DNA of 64,000 nucleotides from Lepas anatifera (GCA_034440635.1 JAOTON010000337.1:434001-498000), one strand, 5' to 3'. Positions 38,263-51,910 are shown, numbered from the stretch's first letter. Numbers and translations are program-made. Notes: generated by a model from the letters alone, not told the origin.

Positions 38263-39560
38263 GGAGTTTTATCATCTGACAAACGGGTCAGAACCACGGC
38301 CGACAGCCGCGGCAGCGCAGCCCCGATACGCCAGCCACGCCAGAAGGTCCCCGGCCTGAAGAATAATTCAGCAGACGGCGCAGCCGGCCCTCCTCACCAA
38401 CCAGGTTCAGCCGTAACAAAGATGAAATAACCGCTCCAGTGACGGACAGCAGAGAAGCGAGGGTGGACCTCAAGGTAAGCGAAAGAGCAGGGCAATGGAA
38501 CGCGTGGTCAAGCACTGTTTTTGTTTTGTACTGTGTCACAGTCCTCATTGTGTATGCTTTCATCGTTAATTTTGAGTGTTACATAAGTACTAATACCGTA
38601 TATTTAAATGTATTGTAACTCAACTTGAGTCCTTCCTGACGCTGGACCGAGAACAGCCATGATTCAGGTGGGGGGTGAAAAATACCAAATCAATTCGTGA
38701 GTAAAAAATAGCAATAACTACGCTTCAGGATTGAAAGAGGCTGTGCAACATGCGCATCCACAACTAGGAGTCTTCTAGAAAACCTGCAGTGCTGGTCACT
38801 TGCACGATTTAAACCTGAATCAAACGAGCTAATGAACCACAACATAATTCATGGAAAGCTATACCGTTTGGCGCTTATTTCGTAACCCGATGAAAAATAT
38901 CATGAAACCTATAAACAACAAATGTGTCAGCTTCCTCTGAAACTCCCTGTCGAAAAAATCACTCCAGGCGAACGAAGCTACCGGAGTAAGTCTTCCTGAC
39001 TTCAAATATAGTAAGCGTGACGGACAGATGACAGTATTAGAAACTACCGATCCGACCCCTGAGGCAGCAAGGGGCAGTTAAATGAGGAGGCGAAAGAACC
39101 ACACCGCAGCATCCGACATTTGAGAAAGGACATAATTTCTAGTTAGTGGGCTAGGTATTTATACTCTGCAATTTCCTTTTACGGCTCGTATGCTCCGCTG
39201 TAAAGGCGGAAAAGCAGCCACGTATGGTCAAGTGTGCTTAGATAATGTTTTGCCACATTCTCTTGAAAAGAAAAAAATACGGTTCCCAGATACCAAGAAG
39301 AGCTTTCAGCACCAAACGAAGCTGCGACCAAAGGAGCCATAAGGAAAATGTAAATCAGAACAGAGCTGCAAATGATTTTCGCGGCACTGTGTCGAGAGCT
39401 CTCAAGCTCAAGAGCTCTTTAATTCAAGCCCCAAGGCTTTTCATACACCGAATGTGCCTCTATTTCATCAGTGATTCAAACGAAGTGTAAGGTAAAGCAG
39501 CGTAGAGCAAGAGTAGGAGTCAAAAAGAGAAGAAAATGTTCGTGAGTGCAAAATAAATGA
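38263..39560. other. Non-coding stretch, nothing recognised
   Basis: No supported gene. A donor-like AAG|GTAAGC on plus near 38474 follows a short open frame without a recognisable product. Confidence 0.35.
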
Positions 39561-39589
39561 AAGGGCTTTATCAGACCTTAACCAAAAAG

Positions 39590-39980
39590 AAGACACGCTG
39601 CCGCGTTGCATGGAGCAAAGGCCGGCGAACCCACAACACAGACGTCACGCTGTATGCGTCAGGCGGCTCGGACTGCAAAGGAGCTGGGTGGGCAGTTGAT
39701 TGGCTGCTGGCCACTGGCGGCGCTCAGAGGCCCAGAAGGGCAGCTGAGACAGCAGCAGCACCGCCAGCTAGTCCGCCCCGCCATCAGCCCAGCGCGGCCG
39801 TATGTCAGCAGCCCAGGTGGCTGGCGGTGGGAGCTGCGGCCTGGAATGGCCCAGCCGGCAGCGGCAGACTGCCTATGAAGCCGCGCCGGACACTCGCCTG
39901 GACGGCACCGGGTCAACGCTCCCTCACCAGCCCCGCCCGCTTTCTCAACTCGGCTCGTCGCACAGCATTTGTGTCTTCCC
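39590..39980. promoter_or_regulatory. GC-rich block, possible promoter or first exon
   Basis: A CpG- and CAG-rich segment in AT-rich surroundings with a ttgattggctg (inverted CCAAT-type) word near 39698. Frames on both strands are open but low in complexity. Orientation cannot be decided. Confidence 0.25.
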
Positions 39981-40904
39981 CGTCCTTGGGAGGTGGTGCT
40001 TTATTGCAATTAAGTCACGCCAGACGTAGTTCACTCGTACCGCATGAGTTGTGATTTCACACTCTTTCAGATACATAATCCACCTGTTCGATGTACAAAT
40101 CGCACGAAGTCGTGAGGCTAACCAATATTCAATAAAACAAAAGTCATGGATGCCCACGGCTCAACCTTGCTTTCTTTATGACTAATCTCAATATGTGATA
40201 AAATATGCAGTAAACATTTCCAGAGCACGGTTTTAATCGGCTACGGCCCCTCAATATGTAACTTTCCAATTGCAAACCATTCGAGCCAATCGGTTAATGT
40301 TCTTGTTTACAGCGCCAACGGCAAATTCGGCTGCTCAAATATATCCCACCTACAAACGCAGACTACAGGGCACGAACACGTGACGCGACAAATAATTTGG
40401 TCAGCTAACAGGAAATCTGAACGAAGGATTGGGACATGACAAAATCCAGAAGCACAAATACTACAAATAATTCAAACACAATTATACATACTCGATTTAA
40501 CGATAGTTGAAATTATGTACACATAACTAGTGAGCTCTACTAGCCAGGTCAGCTTCTAAATTGCACGTTAAGCCATAATCCTCCAAAATAAAACGTTCGA
40601 GCCGACTATATTCCTGAATTAATCACCAAAGCGTTCCAGCTCCTAGGGCAACGAATGAACTTTTTGTGTGCCGTTTTTGTTTAGGTGCCGGCATCAAACT
40701 CTCGTCTCCTACAGATTGCAATGCCAACGCACCCCATTGCTCTTTTAATTTGGCGGCGGGGCTATCGAAGACAACAAAGCTTGAGAGCTAAACAAAATTC
40801 ACCCCTCCGGCAACACCAGAGGAGCTCACTCACGGCTAGTGCCAGCTCAAAGATCCTATCAGCCGGAGGCCTCGTCTGGCCTTGATCTCACCAAGTTCCG
40901 GCTG

Positions 40905-41470
<566 letters not shown>

Positions 41471-42090
41471 ATTTGTGTGTCTTTAAGAGTTGGAAGGTAC
41501 AGTCAAGATGGCCGATACATTAATTTCCACGCCTATGCGCGGATGCGAATGCCTCATTTACTTATTCGGCAGCAGAAACGAACATAAATGACAAATTTAA
41601 ATTCAATGTCAGTAGAACTGTGTTCTAAGGTTGCCGAAACAGACGGAGAAACTTGATTAAAACGACCGTTTCATGGAGCTGGTCGTTTGCAACAAAGGCC
41701 GGCGGTGAGATTCGTTCTGAACATGAGGCCTATTGATCTGGGCTTGTGATGTGGGTCACGCGTTTCAGCGTTTACTGGCAAACTCTGGACATCGCGCAAT
41801 GTTGAGCTTCTCTCTCAACGACCAAAGTCATAATACTGAGAATAGAAGAGACATACAAATAAACTAGAGCCATACATGTTCCAGCGGTCCAGACCGTTGA
41901 CTTCCGGCAAAAGAGAAGCACAAGCCCTTCAACGGGGATATTTACTGGCTGCAGCGTAGGCGAATACTGTTCCTTTTGCCATGACTTGGGTGCGATCGAA
42001 AGAATCTCAGGTCTCAGTGAACTTTTCAAATTCGAAGTGAAGCTCATGACTGTTATCCTCGGCCGGGAATATAGATTTCCTCGCTAACGG

Positions 42091-42548
42091 TTAAAGGGAA
42101 TGTGGCACCTTCACAACGTGATTTTAACTGAGATAGCCAAGTTGTAAAGCAAGTCGGAAAACCCGGCACTCCATATTTCATTTGTCTTGGAACTTGATAT
42201 TTCCGTAGAAAAAAACTAAAACCTACCTGACACTAGCCCCCCATCAGCCCGTCGCCGGGCGGCCATTGTTGTGGGCTACTGATGTGACGACATATGCTGA
42301 CGTCACGATGAGCATCAGCCAATCGAAGCCCTTGCAGCGTTTCAAGTATGGTAGTGGTTGCCAGATCGTGACATCATCCACAGGCTGATATTTATTTCTT
42401 TTTCTAGAGGAGTATTTTTAAAAAACACAATATTGAGCTTATTGTACATTTTTCAGAGAAATCGTGAGTGGTTTCATTATTTTTGGCTAAAAGTACGCCT
42501 AATTGCACCAAATTCCAGGATTCGACCAAGGTGCCACATTCCCTTTAA
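42091..42548. mobile_element. 458-bp MITE with perfect 21-bp inverted ends bordered by TTAA
   Basis: The left end is ttaaagggaatgtggcacct then t; the right end 42528-42548 is its exact reverse complement, ending tttaa. If TTAA is the target duplication, the remaining inverted repeat is 17 bp (AGGGAATGTGGCACCTT), as in piggyBac-like elements. No transposase is present. Related pieces lie near 36.4 kb and 59.1-59.45 kb. Confidence 0.85.
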
Positions 42549-44090
42549 CAGTTTGGAGGAAAGAATGCACGGGGATGCATGTAGCAATTCCTATTTAAGC
42601 ACATATCTAACTAGAAATCAGCTAAAGATACCATGGAGGACTATTCTCTGTGAACACTTCCGCCTGCTGTAGGACATGTGTAATTGCTCTATCGGCGCAG
42701 ACCCAGGCAATACAGCACGGAAAATTGAAAATTATCCAATGCCAAAATCACCAAGAGAAGGTTATTATCAGACCTTGACCATTAGTGCGTTCACGCTCAG
42801 CGTTCAACGCAACGTTCAGTTCGTCCAAAAGGGCCCGTCCGTGTTTACCCGACTGCACCCTGGAATCATATTGAACACATAAAAACTTAGGTTCATCCAA
42901 CCGAAATTACAAATTACACCAAAAGCCGATACAGAAAGTGGTAAAAATATGCACCCAACGAACTCGTGCAGTATTTGAAGGTTTCACATGCTTCATGACT
43001 GAAAAAGCTGTTCATTTCACCGGTATAAAACGTGTACTTGAAGAAAGTATAAGTCATCATTCACATTCTTCATGAAATTGGCGTGTAATTAAACGCGTTT
43101 CGACAAAATCTCACCAGCATAGACGCCGAGAAAGAAGTCCGGGCTCAGTGGAGTACGGACCATTAGTGGCCAGAAAAGCAAATCTGAGAGGTGGGAATCA
43201 CCAACTTGTGAGTACGCTACAGCGGTTTCTTCAGCGCCCCTTCATTGTCAGCTCACTGCACTGAGCGCTCCCCTTCCTTGTCGCACGGTGGCTATCTTCA
43301 CAGCACGCGACAGCCGGAGATACGGAACTCCGGCCGTCAGTCAGCTACAGTCAGTAGCTCTCCGTACGCTTATTCAGCTTGATCAAAGAATCAAGCAGCT
43401 TATCTTTCGGAGGACTACTTCAGACGCATGCAAAACAATCGCCGAAGAGTGAGATGAAGAAAGAACCAATGAAAATAGAAAACACAGAAAGGAGAAGCCA
43501 TGGGCTTGGGCATTTTACCAACAGAAATATTGTGACAAATCCAAAGGCAACAGCCGGCGAAAATACCGCAACATAAATATGTTTACGTAGAGAGCATCCC
43601 TATAACAAAGCGATGTAATGCAGGTGCGTGTCATATCCCTCAGCGAAACCGCCGGAACTTCCTAAAGCCTCTCTGTACTGTCAACCTAGTGACTCGTCCA
43701 AAATCCAGCCTACTAATGGCAGCACGCCACAGTCCTGGACCTATCTGAACTGGAACGGGCGGTAAGGAAAGGTTCCCGATAATTACAGAGCCGGAATCAA
43801 AACAGCCTGCTGAAGAAATCCATACAATTTTTTATGCAAGTTTTGGGGATACATCACGGAATGTTCAAACCCTGTAAGGGGAGACAGTAGTTGATCAAGC
43901 TTGATAAGCCCTCAAAGCGTGCGGACCATGCAACGGCCCTAAAGCCGTGCCGTAGCTTCTACACAGAGCTGGACAGCCCAAGAAAAGAGAGGACGGCAAT
44001 TTCCGGGCTATCGGCCGATCCCGAGTCATCCCGCAGCAGCGCGCGGCAGACGGTGTCCTGGCTCTCGATCCCACAGGAGACGGTGTCATA
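42549..44090. other. Non-coding stretch, nothing recognised
   Basis: Ordinary sequence with a few short open frames, none protein-like. Confidence 0.4.
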
Positions 44091-44229
44091 GGCAGATCCA
44101 GGACTTCTGGTGAGGGGGATTCGGACGGCATATCAAAAAAAGGAAGTCAAACCTTTCCGCCGGGAGCCGATAATAGCGTTTTGGAAAGCAACGTTTCAGG
44201 GGGCGCTGTGGTCATTAGAGGGGTGCCAG

Positions 44230-44253
44230 GGCTCGATAAGAGAGGGATAGTGC

Positions 44254-44309
<56 letters not shown>

Positions 44310-44341
44310 TAATGTGGTCACGATCCCTCTCTTATCAAGCC
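44230..44341. repeat. Palindrome with a TA-repeat centre
   Basis: Arms 44230-44252 (ggctcgataagagagggata then gtg) and 44319-44341 (cacgatccctctcttatcaa then gcc) match in 21 of 23 positions as inverted repeats. Between them is a TA run of about 47 bp (44257-44303) and an aataataatg piece. Confidence 0.9.
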
Positions 44342-44694
44342 TCAGCCTAACAATGGGCGAGGTCCTGTCTGTAGACTGTGTGTCTTTATAGACAGCTCGC
44401 TGACAGAAGCGAGAAGCGGCTCTAGGATTGACCCGCACATGGCACGACCACCATATCGACAGCCACGGTGTCTGGAGCACACGCTCAGTCCCGTTCCAGC
44501 AAGGAAAGTACGGCTGCCACGCATATAGACACACGACAACTAGAATATTGGCGGAAGTGATATATTTCTAGCATTTCTAGGTGCCGCTCACAGCTAAATC
44601 AGCGCGACACCCGGGCAGCGTCAAATTATAGAGCTGGACCGTCCATCAGTCGGCAGTATAACACGCAAGACTCTGAGAGGCATCAGGGGCATAT

Positions 44695-44905
44695 ACGGCT
44701 CCAGGATTCCTGATCGGGGGCTGGGTGTGTCGCCCGGACCAGGGCGGGCTACTTTTCAGCGGCCGAACCTATCAAGTAGGCGCCAAATCCTATCACTGGG
44801 CCACCGATACTCGTTTCCGGGCGGGGGTAAGAAACCGCATTTCGAGGGCGCACCGAGGAATGATAAGGGGCGTATTCCCTTGCCCCCTGGATCCGCCCAT
44901 AATCA
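44695..44905. mobile_element. Dispersed repeat family Y, copy 1
   Basis: Bounded by ggctccagg and cccctggatccgccc. Shares with 50663-50910 the words gatcgggggc, aggcgccaaatcctat and gcaccgagga. Likely a non-autonomous DNA element. Confidence 0.5.
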
Positions 44906-46410
44906 GAGGTTCATTATTGGAAGTGTAATATGTCTTCCTTTGAATGAGACTACAGATAATAATAAAATAGAACTTACGCTGTTTCAACAATGAATAAGGT
45001 GATTCCATGATCATTCAATTATTGCGCAGATGCCACTGACACTTTCTACCGAACAGACGAAAGTCTGCAATCAGGATGAAAGGAAACGATAAACAATTAC
45101 GCGCACAAGAAAGAAAGGACGGCACAGGACAACAGGCTTCTCGACGCATTGCCTGCATATATCACTTCGCGTCGGCTGGGAGGGGCGGTGGAAACATAAA
45201 CGTCGCAACCGGCAACAGAACTCCCAATTTAGAACTAGAAACACATCGGGTTTCGACTCATTTTTGTTCCACAATGGCTGCTCACAAAATGTCCCAAAGT
45301 ATTCTAAATTTTGTTCAAACTGGAAAATTGACTCCTGCAAAGTCGGCGGCGGTGAAGGGCGGAGAGGAACTGATCCTATATTCCGACGAGTCAGGAATGA
45401 GGAATATGATGCAAGCTGTATCGAGATATACATCCGTGGTACGAAAACTCGCGTGGTGGCACGGCAGCAACTACGCCACTGGAGGACGGCAGCCACTGGG
45501 AAATATGGTCGCTAGTTTGGCCTTTACGATGTGCTAATTATTAGGGTGATAAGGGACAACGGGCTCCTACTCCGTCAAAATAAAGAACACAAGTGGCGCA
45601 GCGCGGGGACTCCAACCAAGAACACAGCAATAAATACACCTATTTTACATAACACGGGGAAAACTGATATCTGAGGAAATCTGGAATGGTATGGGCTCCA
45701 CAGTAGATGGGCCTGAACTCCACATGTTCGGGCACACATAGCCTCTGCAGCTGCACTGCCCCTAAACTCCAATTATCATCGAACTCCACACGTTCCTAGT
45801 TTTTTTCAGTAACAGAGGTCCGACCAGAGCGTCATGAGGCAGCAATAGCGTTCTAATTAGTTATGGTACCGCGCATTATTCGCGCCAACAACCCGCACGG
45901 TTCGGTCGGATGTTAGGAGGACAAGAATACAGATCTCTTCTCGATTTGGGAAGACCCTGCATAGGGATAGACTGACGCAGTAATACACAGCTTTACAAAC
46001 CTAATGGGAGACGCAAAAAGCCAGAGGGTCATGAGTCACCAACTTCCCACCTCCAACACATCAAAAATGCTGTTGAGGGCTGTCAGAAATTTTCTCTCAG
46101 TGGATTTTTTACAAATCATCAAATTCCCCTCACAGTCACAAATGTGTAATTGGCAAGTAGTGGATCAAACTAGGGCGCGCCAACTTTCCCTATATACAGT
46201 CTCATCACTCCGGCCTTTCAGACAAATATGCTTAAGAAGCACAGACCGGTTAACTTTTAACAAAGCAGCCCACTCCGGCGTCGACGCTGATAAATGAAGG
46301 CCATCTTAACTTTGCCGAGTCGAGAGCGACGGCACACTGTACATGCGCGAAGCTATTTCAAAGAAAAGGCACTACCGGGAGCTTCTAATTAGGCCGACAA
46401 GGGATGAGCC
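44906..46410. other. Non-coding stretch, nothing recognised
   Basis: A 153-codon open frame on plus at 45076-45537 has no start context, domain or splice pairing that I can support. Confidence 0.4.
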
Positions 46411-46413
46411 GTG

Positions 46414-46505
<92 letters not shown>
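46414..46505. repeat. GA microsatellite (about 92 bp)
   Basis: A (GA)n run with one GGG interruption near 46438. Confidence 0.95.
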
Positions 46506-46508
<3 letters not shown>

Positions 46509-47224
46509 GAGTGGGGGAAGTGGAGCGCAACTTCCTTTATTTGAGGGAGCTGGAACGAAGCCCCACTTCCTTCTAAAATAACTACTGATAGGATTAACAT
46601 CTTGCTGAAAGAAGGATTGACGGGTTGCTAACAACGCTCAGGTGGGGAAAATGACACTGAATCTTATATTTAAATACAAAAACGGATTATTTTCTCGCTT
46701 TGGTTCTCCTCTCTCATGCACTTCGTTGCTGACCACGCATCTGCCTACAACGAGGACGGAGGACCACCGCACGGCAGCCACATCTAACGAGGGGAATTTG
46801 CACTGTCTTGTGGATTGTATTGTGATCGGTCGGTCTCAGAACAGAGGATGAAAGGAGAACATTGTCTGCAGAAGTTCACGGGTTCTCGAGCCGGGCACCA
46901 TCGATATCGCGAATACAACAATATTATCGCAGAGGATTATGCTGCGCCAGATCTATATTTGATGGCACTTGGGACCACAGACACATTTCGAGCCATTATT
47001 TGAATTCTCTTAGGCACAGCAATACAAAGGTTTGGGTACATATGTTGTAACCTTCCGCCAGGTTTATTATAATACTGACATACTGACATATACATATACT
47101 GACATCGTATCTTTTACCGCCTATTATCATTTCACTTTACTAGGGCCTCCTTGAACAGACACACTTAACCAATTACAGGGAGCAATGGCGTGGGTGTTAA
47201 CAGAGAATTGGCCACTTCGTCGAA

Positions 47225-47690
47225 ATTCTAAAAACAAGTTTCTGAGGATAAAACAGGCCTGAAAATCAGGAAACCACATTTTGAAGTTTCCGCCTTCAAT
47301 CGCTTAAAGCAAAGATATGGCCTCTCTTCTAACTACCCAGGTTTGACCCCAGTATCGCGTGTAATTACGAACCTCAGCTGATCTGGCTACTTGCGGCATG
47401 TAATGTAGCAAGTCATGCCATTTTTTAACATTTATCACGTTGCATGCGTTGCCAGATGGAAAGCTATTCCTTGATGGTTTGAAATCCAGACATAGAGCCC
47501 TTTATTTTGCACTTGAAGTGTTGGAAACTTAATAAAGATAACTTTAGGCGACATAAAATGTGCCAACAGTGATTTCTCGACACGCTTTACTTAACTGCTT
47601 CTCTCAGTCCAAAGCCCATCATAAAAGCGGGGCACTCCCTTTCAGGATCCTATAAAACGGACTAGACAGGACAGCAAAGGCAGTTTCTTG
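47225..47690 (+). repeat. Dispersed repeat family X, copy 2
   Basis: Shares long blocks with 53255-53680: atcgcgtgtaat, aacatttatcacgt, catgcg.tgccagatggaaa, ctcgacacgct. Family type unknown. Confidence 0.75.
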
Positions 47691-48372
47691 TCATGGCAGA
47701 ACTCATGTTAATCCATGCCATCCAAATCTAGCGACTGGTAGTGAAGCCCCTAGGACACCCGGCCCATATATACCTGTACCCCCATATACTTCTTCATAGC
47801 AGTGCGAACAAGTGTTGACATTTAAACGTTTACTCCGCGTAACAACTAGATTGAAAAATTGAACTAGTGCCGATTTCTTCTCAGGAATGAAAATACGTTT
47901 AAATAATAAAAAAGGCAGTGCCGCGAACTGTTGCCGTATTGGGAGGAGTTCGTGTGTATTGGTATTTTAACCCGCTTTCAGCAGCTGGGCTATATCACGC
48001 CCAAAGAGGAATTCAAACATCAGATTAAACCGATTCAGAAAATCTTCAAGGACTTCAACCGACATACACGGTTTGTAATGTAGCTGTTGCGTCGCAACAA
48101 CAAAACCATAGAACGTGCATCTACAAACCAATCGCTGGTATGCGTAAAACTGGCTGAGGAAAAACTGCGACGGGTTTGGGCTTACTCCAGTGTAGATAAC
48201 CTTGCATCAGTTGAACATCTCAGGTTTTGCCTTATTCAATTCACTGCGCGTCTGAATGCTCGAAGTAACCAGTCGTGAACTATCTACAAAACATCTAACG
48301 GTCTTCCATTTAAAGACAACAATGTATTTTTGTCGAAACTGCAGCTGGAATCCATACACGATACGCGGACAG

Positions 48373-48526
48373 AAGTGGCGGATCCAGGATCTCATTTCGA
48401 AGGGGGAGTGGGGCTCGAGCGTCCCTGCCATTGCCTCCGAATAGCCTCCGGCAATGCATCAACTATGAGCACTCTGCCGTTTCGAGGGGGGGGACTTGAG
48501 CCCCCTCCCCATTGAATACGCCACTG
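48373..48526. mobile_element. Non-autonomous hAT-like MITE, copy 4 (diverged flanks)
   Basis: Ends aagtggcggatccagga and gaatacgccactg are inverted repeats of the CAGTGGCGGATCC family; inside are ggggctcgagc and cttgagccccct. The flanking 8-mers gcggacag/gtggtcaa match in only 5 of 8 positions, so the target duplication is not convincing. Confidence 0.7.
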
Positions 48527-48604
48527 GTGGTCAACATAGTGCACATAGTTTGTAGCACCGGCAATTAGTACCGAGTACACGACCGCTGAAGTCCTGATGC
48601 ATCG

Positions 48605-48790
48605 ACCAACTCCTGAACCACGGGTGAAGATCCTGGAAGGGCTGGGGGTTGGACTCCCCTCCCTGGATTTTGGCTCTCCCACAGACTTCGTATAGTGCTT
48701 GCATCGCCGTGCCAGCGTTAACCAGACCAGAACCCCCGCGAATTTAGAAGAGATCTCCGGCCTTGCCCTCAACGGTTGCAAACTCGCAAA
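48605..48790. repeat. Dispersed repeat family Z, copy 1
   Basis: Shares with 54600-54735 the series ggattttgg, cacagacttcgtatagtgct / cataggctttgcacaaggct and gccgtgc.a.cgttaacc, and shares its beginning gtgaagatc with 57158-57290. Confidence 0.6.
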
Positions 48791-48851
48791 AAGGTGACGA
48801 GTGATGAGCCCATGCGGTGTGTTGCCGATGCTTTAGCCGCTTACCTGTGGA

Positions 48852-48949
48852 GAGATGCTCCCACCTTCAAAAAGTAATCACATTTACGTTCTCGCGCCGA
48901 CGGTATACCCAGACGAACGGAGGCTGGAACCCGCCACTTACCTGAAACA
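48852..48949 (-). other. Two CAG|GTAAG sites 97 bp apart; possible small exon or recursive splice site
   Basis: On the minus strand gttcctgtttCAG|GTAAGT (junction at 48949/48948 region) is followed 97 bp later by ctctccaCAG|GTAAGC. The first fits both an acceptor and a donor, as recursive splice sites do. The interval has one open frame of about 32 codons that I do not recognise. The site lies at the edge of the 49 kb minisatellite. Confidence 0.3.
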
Positions 48950-49850
48950 GGAACACCTCTTCAGCACGGAAACACACTCTTACAGCCGGCGAGACCGACA
49001 CAGGGAACGGACGAACAGAAACGAGAACACCTCCTCAGCACGGAAACACTCTTACAGCCGGCGAGACCGACACAGGGAACAGACGAAAACAGAAACTAGA
49101 ACACCACCTCAGCACGGAAACACACTCTTACAGCCGGCGAGACCGACACAGGGAACAGAGGAAAACAGAAACTAGAGCACCACCTCAGCACGGAAACGCA
49201 CTCTTACAGCCGGCGAGACCGACACAGGGAACGGACGAAACAGAAACGAGAACACCACCTCAGCACGGAAACACTCTTACAGCCGGCGAGACCGACACAG
49301 GGAACAGAGGAAAACAGAAACTAGAGCACCACCTCAGCACGGAAACACACTCTTACAGCTAGCGAGACTGACACAGGGAACAGACGAAAACAGAAACTAG
49401 AGCACCACCTCAGCACGGAAACACACTCTTACAGCTGGCGAGACTGACACAGGGAACGGACTAACAGAAACGGGAACACCACCTCAGCACGGAAACACAC
49501 TCTTACAGCCGGCGAGACCGACACAGGGAACGGACGAACAGAAACAAGAGCACCACCTCATCACGGAAACACACGCTACAGCCGGCGAGAGTGACACAGG
49601 GAACGGGCGAAAACAGCAAAGAGAACACCACCTCAGCACGGAACACACACGCTTACAGCCGGCGAGAGTGCCACAGGGAACGGGCGAAAACAGCAAAGAG
49701 AACACCACCTCAGCACGGAAACACACGCTACAGCCGGCGAGACTGACACAGGGAACGGGCGAAAACAGCAAAGAGAACACCACCTCAGCACGGAAACACA
49801 CACGCTTACAGCCGGCGAGACCGACAGAGGGAACGAACGAACACAGCAGG
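48950..49850. repeat. Minisatellite of 72-76 bp, about 12 units
   Basis: Units contain ttacagccggcgagaccgac, acagggaacgga and accacctcagcacggaaaca. Starts of the ttacagccgg word at 48980, 49052 and 49128 give periods of 72 and 76 bp. Open frames across it are repeat artefacts. Confidence 0.93.
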
Positions 49851-50660
49851 TCAAACGTCCGGTCAGCTTATACCCTGGTAACGGATGGTCTCAATAATCA
49901 AGCAAGGCCACGCTGGAAAATGGCCCTATCCTTCGCTGATAACGACAGCAGGAACATTATCTGGATGCGTGCGGTCCGCAGTCGCTGAGCTGATAGCGTG
50001 GTTGGAATACAAAGGCAAAGAGTATGTTTTTTTAGATTTAACTCCCTAGGGGTTGTGTTTGCGCACAGTCAAACTACTTCGAAAGAAAAGTATATCGCTA
50101 GTCGCACAAAATATCTGATTTATCAAAATTTCGATGACACAAAGTGATGAAAACTGTACGCTAAAGGCGGTTTGTCATAAAACAAATTGAATCAATCATT
50201 TTCGTCAATACTTCACGGCCACAGAATCAACAGTGTTTCAATGACGAACAATGTGTTTCCCGTTTCTCAATGATTTCCGTGAGGTAGGGGCACATTCTGA
50301 TTTGCCGACGTAGATCGGGGTACAGGCGAATCAACGACCCAAGTTAAGGGAAGGGGGCGCTGGGCCAGGGTTCTAGATTCGGGATTCTAGGCAGCTGACC
50401 GGGCCGAGTTGAATTTTATACGACTTGTTCCGGTGCAAAGCCCTGCTGACGGGGTAGTGGGACCCGCAGGCTCCGGCAGGGGCCAGCGGAAGCCGTGGTT
50501 TCCACATCCCACCTAATTGCGCTATTAGGTACATTTCAGGATAATACTGTTTAGTCCTGAGGAAATTTTCATGGTTTTCAGTTTCTATTCTATGCATGAC
50601 CGGTTGCCAGTATGGTGGGTGGGGAAAATTACTAATTCTCACCTTGTGGACATAAAACCT
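49851..50660. other. Non-coding stretch, nothing recognised
   Basis: No supported gene. Confidence 0.4.
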
Positions 50661-50662
50661 GC

Positions 50663-50910
50663 AGGCGAATCCAGGGTCTACGATCGGGGGCACAAGGTCC
50701 AGGGGGGGGCCGCTATCCCGACCAGAGGGCGCCGCCTTTTGGCGGCAAAACCTAACAGGTGGGCGACAAATCCTATGGTGGATGCGCAGATACTAGCTTC
50801 TGGCGGAGGGGGGGCGACATTTCACGGGGCACCACAGCCATTTCAGGGGACACCGAGGATTGAGCAGTGAGACAAGTGCCCCACTTGCCCCACTGGATGC
50901 GCCAGCGATA
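50663..50910. mobile_element. Dispersed repeat family Y, copy 2
   Basis: Begins gcgaatccagggtctacgat and ends ccccactggatgcgccagcg. Shares internal words with 44695-44905. Likely a non-autonomous DNA element. Confidence 0.5.
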
Positions 50911-51521
50911 ACACCCCTGGCCCGGGATCCGATAATTAGGGGGGGAGGTGGGAGTTGAAGCCAACACTGCATGGCTATCCGAAGGAGTTATCGAGACTGT
51001 ATTGCCCTGGCGTCAGGTGAGTAAGCACACGCCGGTGAGCGATTATTCATACTTCTATACTCCTCGTGTGCCGGAATTCTGGGGATTCCTCCTGGTTCAT
51101 CAGTGTAAAGGAGGATGGTGCTTCCTTGTCTCCTCAACACCCATATTGGGTAGGATTGGCAGGAATTTAGGAATGAACTGTAACAACTCGAAAGGCTACA
51201 CCTTTACCTGGTGGAATGTTGACCTCAAGGATTACACCACGTCGCCAGTCAAAAAGTGCTCATCCGATCATACATTTTTAGCCATTCCCGTCAACTATTG
51301 ATCCACCACACTTCCATCTATCAAACGACTTCGACACAACGTCGAACGTTAAGTTCTTATTTTGTTTTTCACTACTACAGGACAGAGCCGTCCAGAAAAT
51401 GAGGCACACTAGCTGTGACCTCGACGCTCTGAATATAGCTAGCTTTCTTGCAGCGTTTCGGTGTTGCATGAAACTGAAACTAATCAATCCAAACTAAATC
51501 TCAAGCAGCATACTTTCAGCA

Positions 51522-51910
51522 TGTCTTCGACTGCCAACGAGATGTCATCTCCCAGCCAGCCGTCGCGCCGACAGCGACGGCGTCAGCAGCGCGGCGCACC
51601 TCTGCCGCTGCAACCCCGTTGTGCGTCGTCCATGACCGTGGTAGGAGACCACGGCGGCGGCGGCGGCGGCGGCCGCTCAGGCCGACCAAGATCGATGCCA
51701 CCTCGGCGGCACTGGCTGCACAGAAGGTACACAGCAGCCGAGAGGGCAGCACACCGGGGCATGCCTGGTATAACACACGTGAGAACATCCAGCACGCCCT
51801 GCTGGCTGTCGTTACAGCCTTGTTCCGTCTCCAATTGGTGCCGGGTATTGGGCACCGGGCTCGTCGCAGCCGGCGGTGGTGGCGGAAGCGTTTTTTGCAC
51901 AGGTCCTTGA
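51522..51910 (+). CDS. Candidate open frame, 129 codons, Arg/Gly-rich; doubtful
   Basis: From an ATG at 51522 the frame reads MSSTANEMSSPSQPSRRQRR, then a Gly7 run, and stops at 51910. The second half lies in a segment that is repeated at 52410-52610, where this frame is not kept. The alternative frame TPGHAWYNTRENIQHALLAV is kept open in both copies. So any real protein is more likely in that second frame. No known domain. Confidence 0.2.

Noticed and set aside
45076..45537. 153-codon open frame on plus
   Set aside because: No recognisable domain, and the length is within what chance allows for 64 kb.
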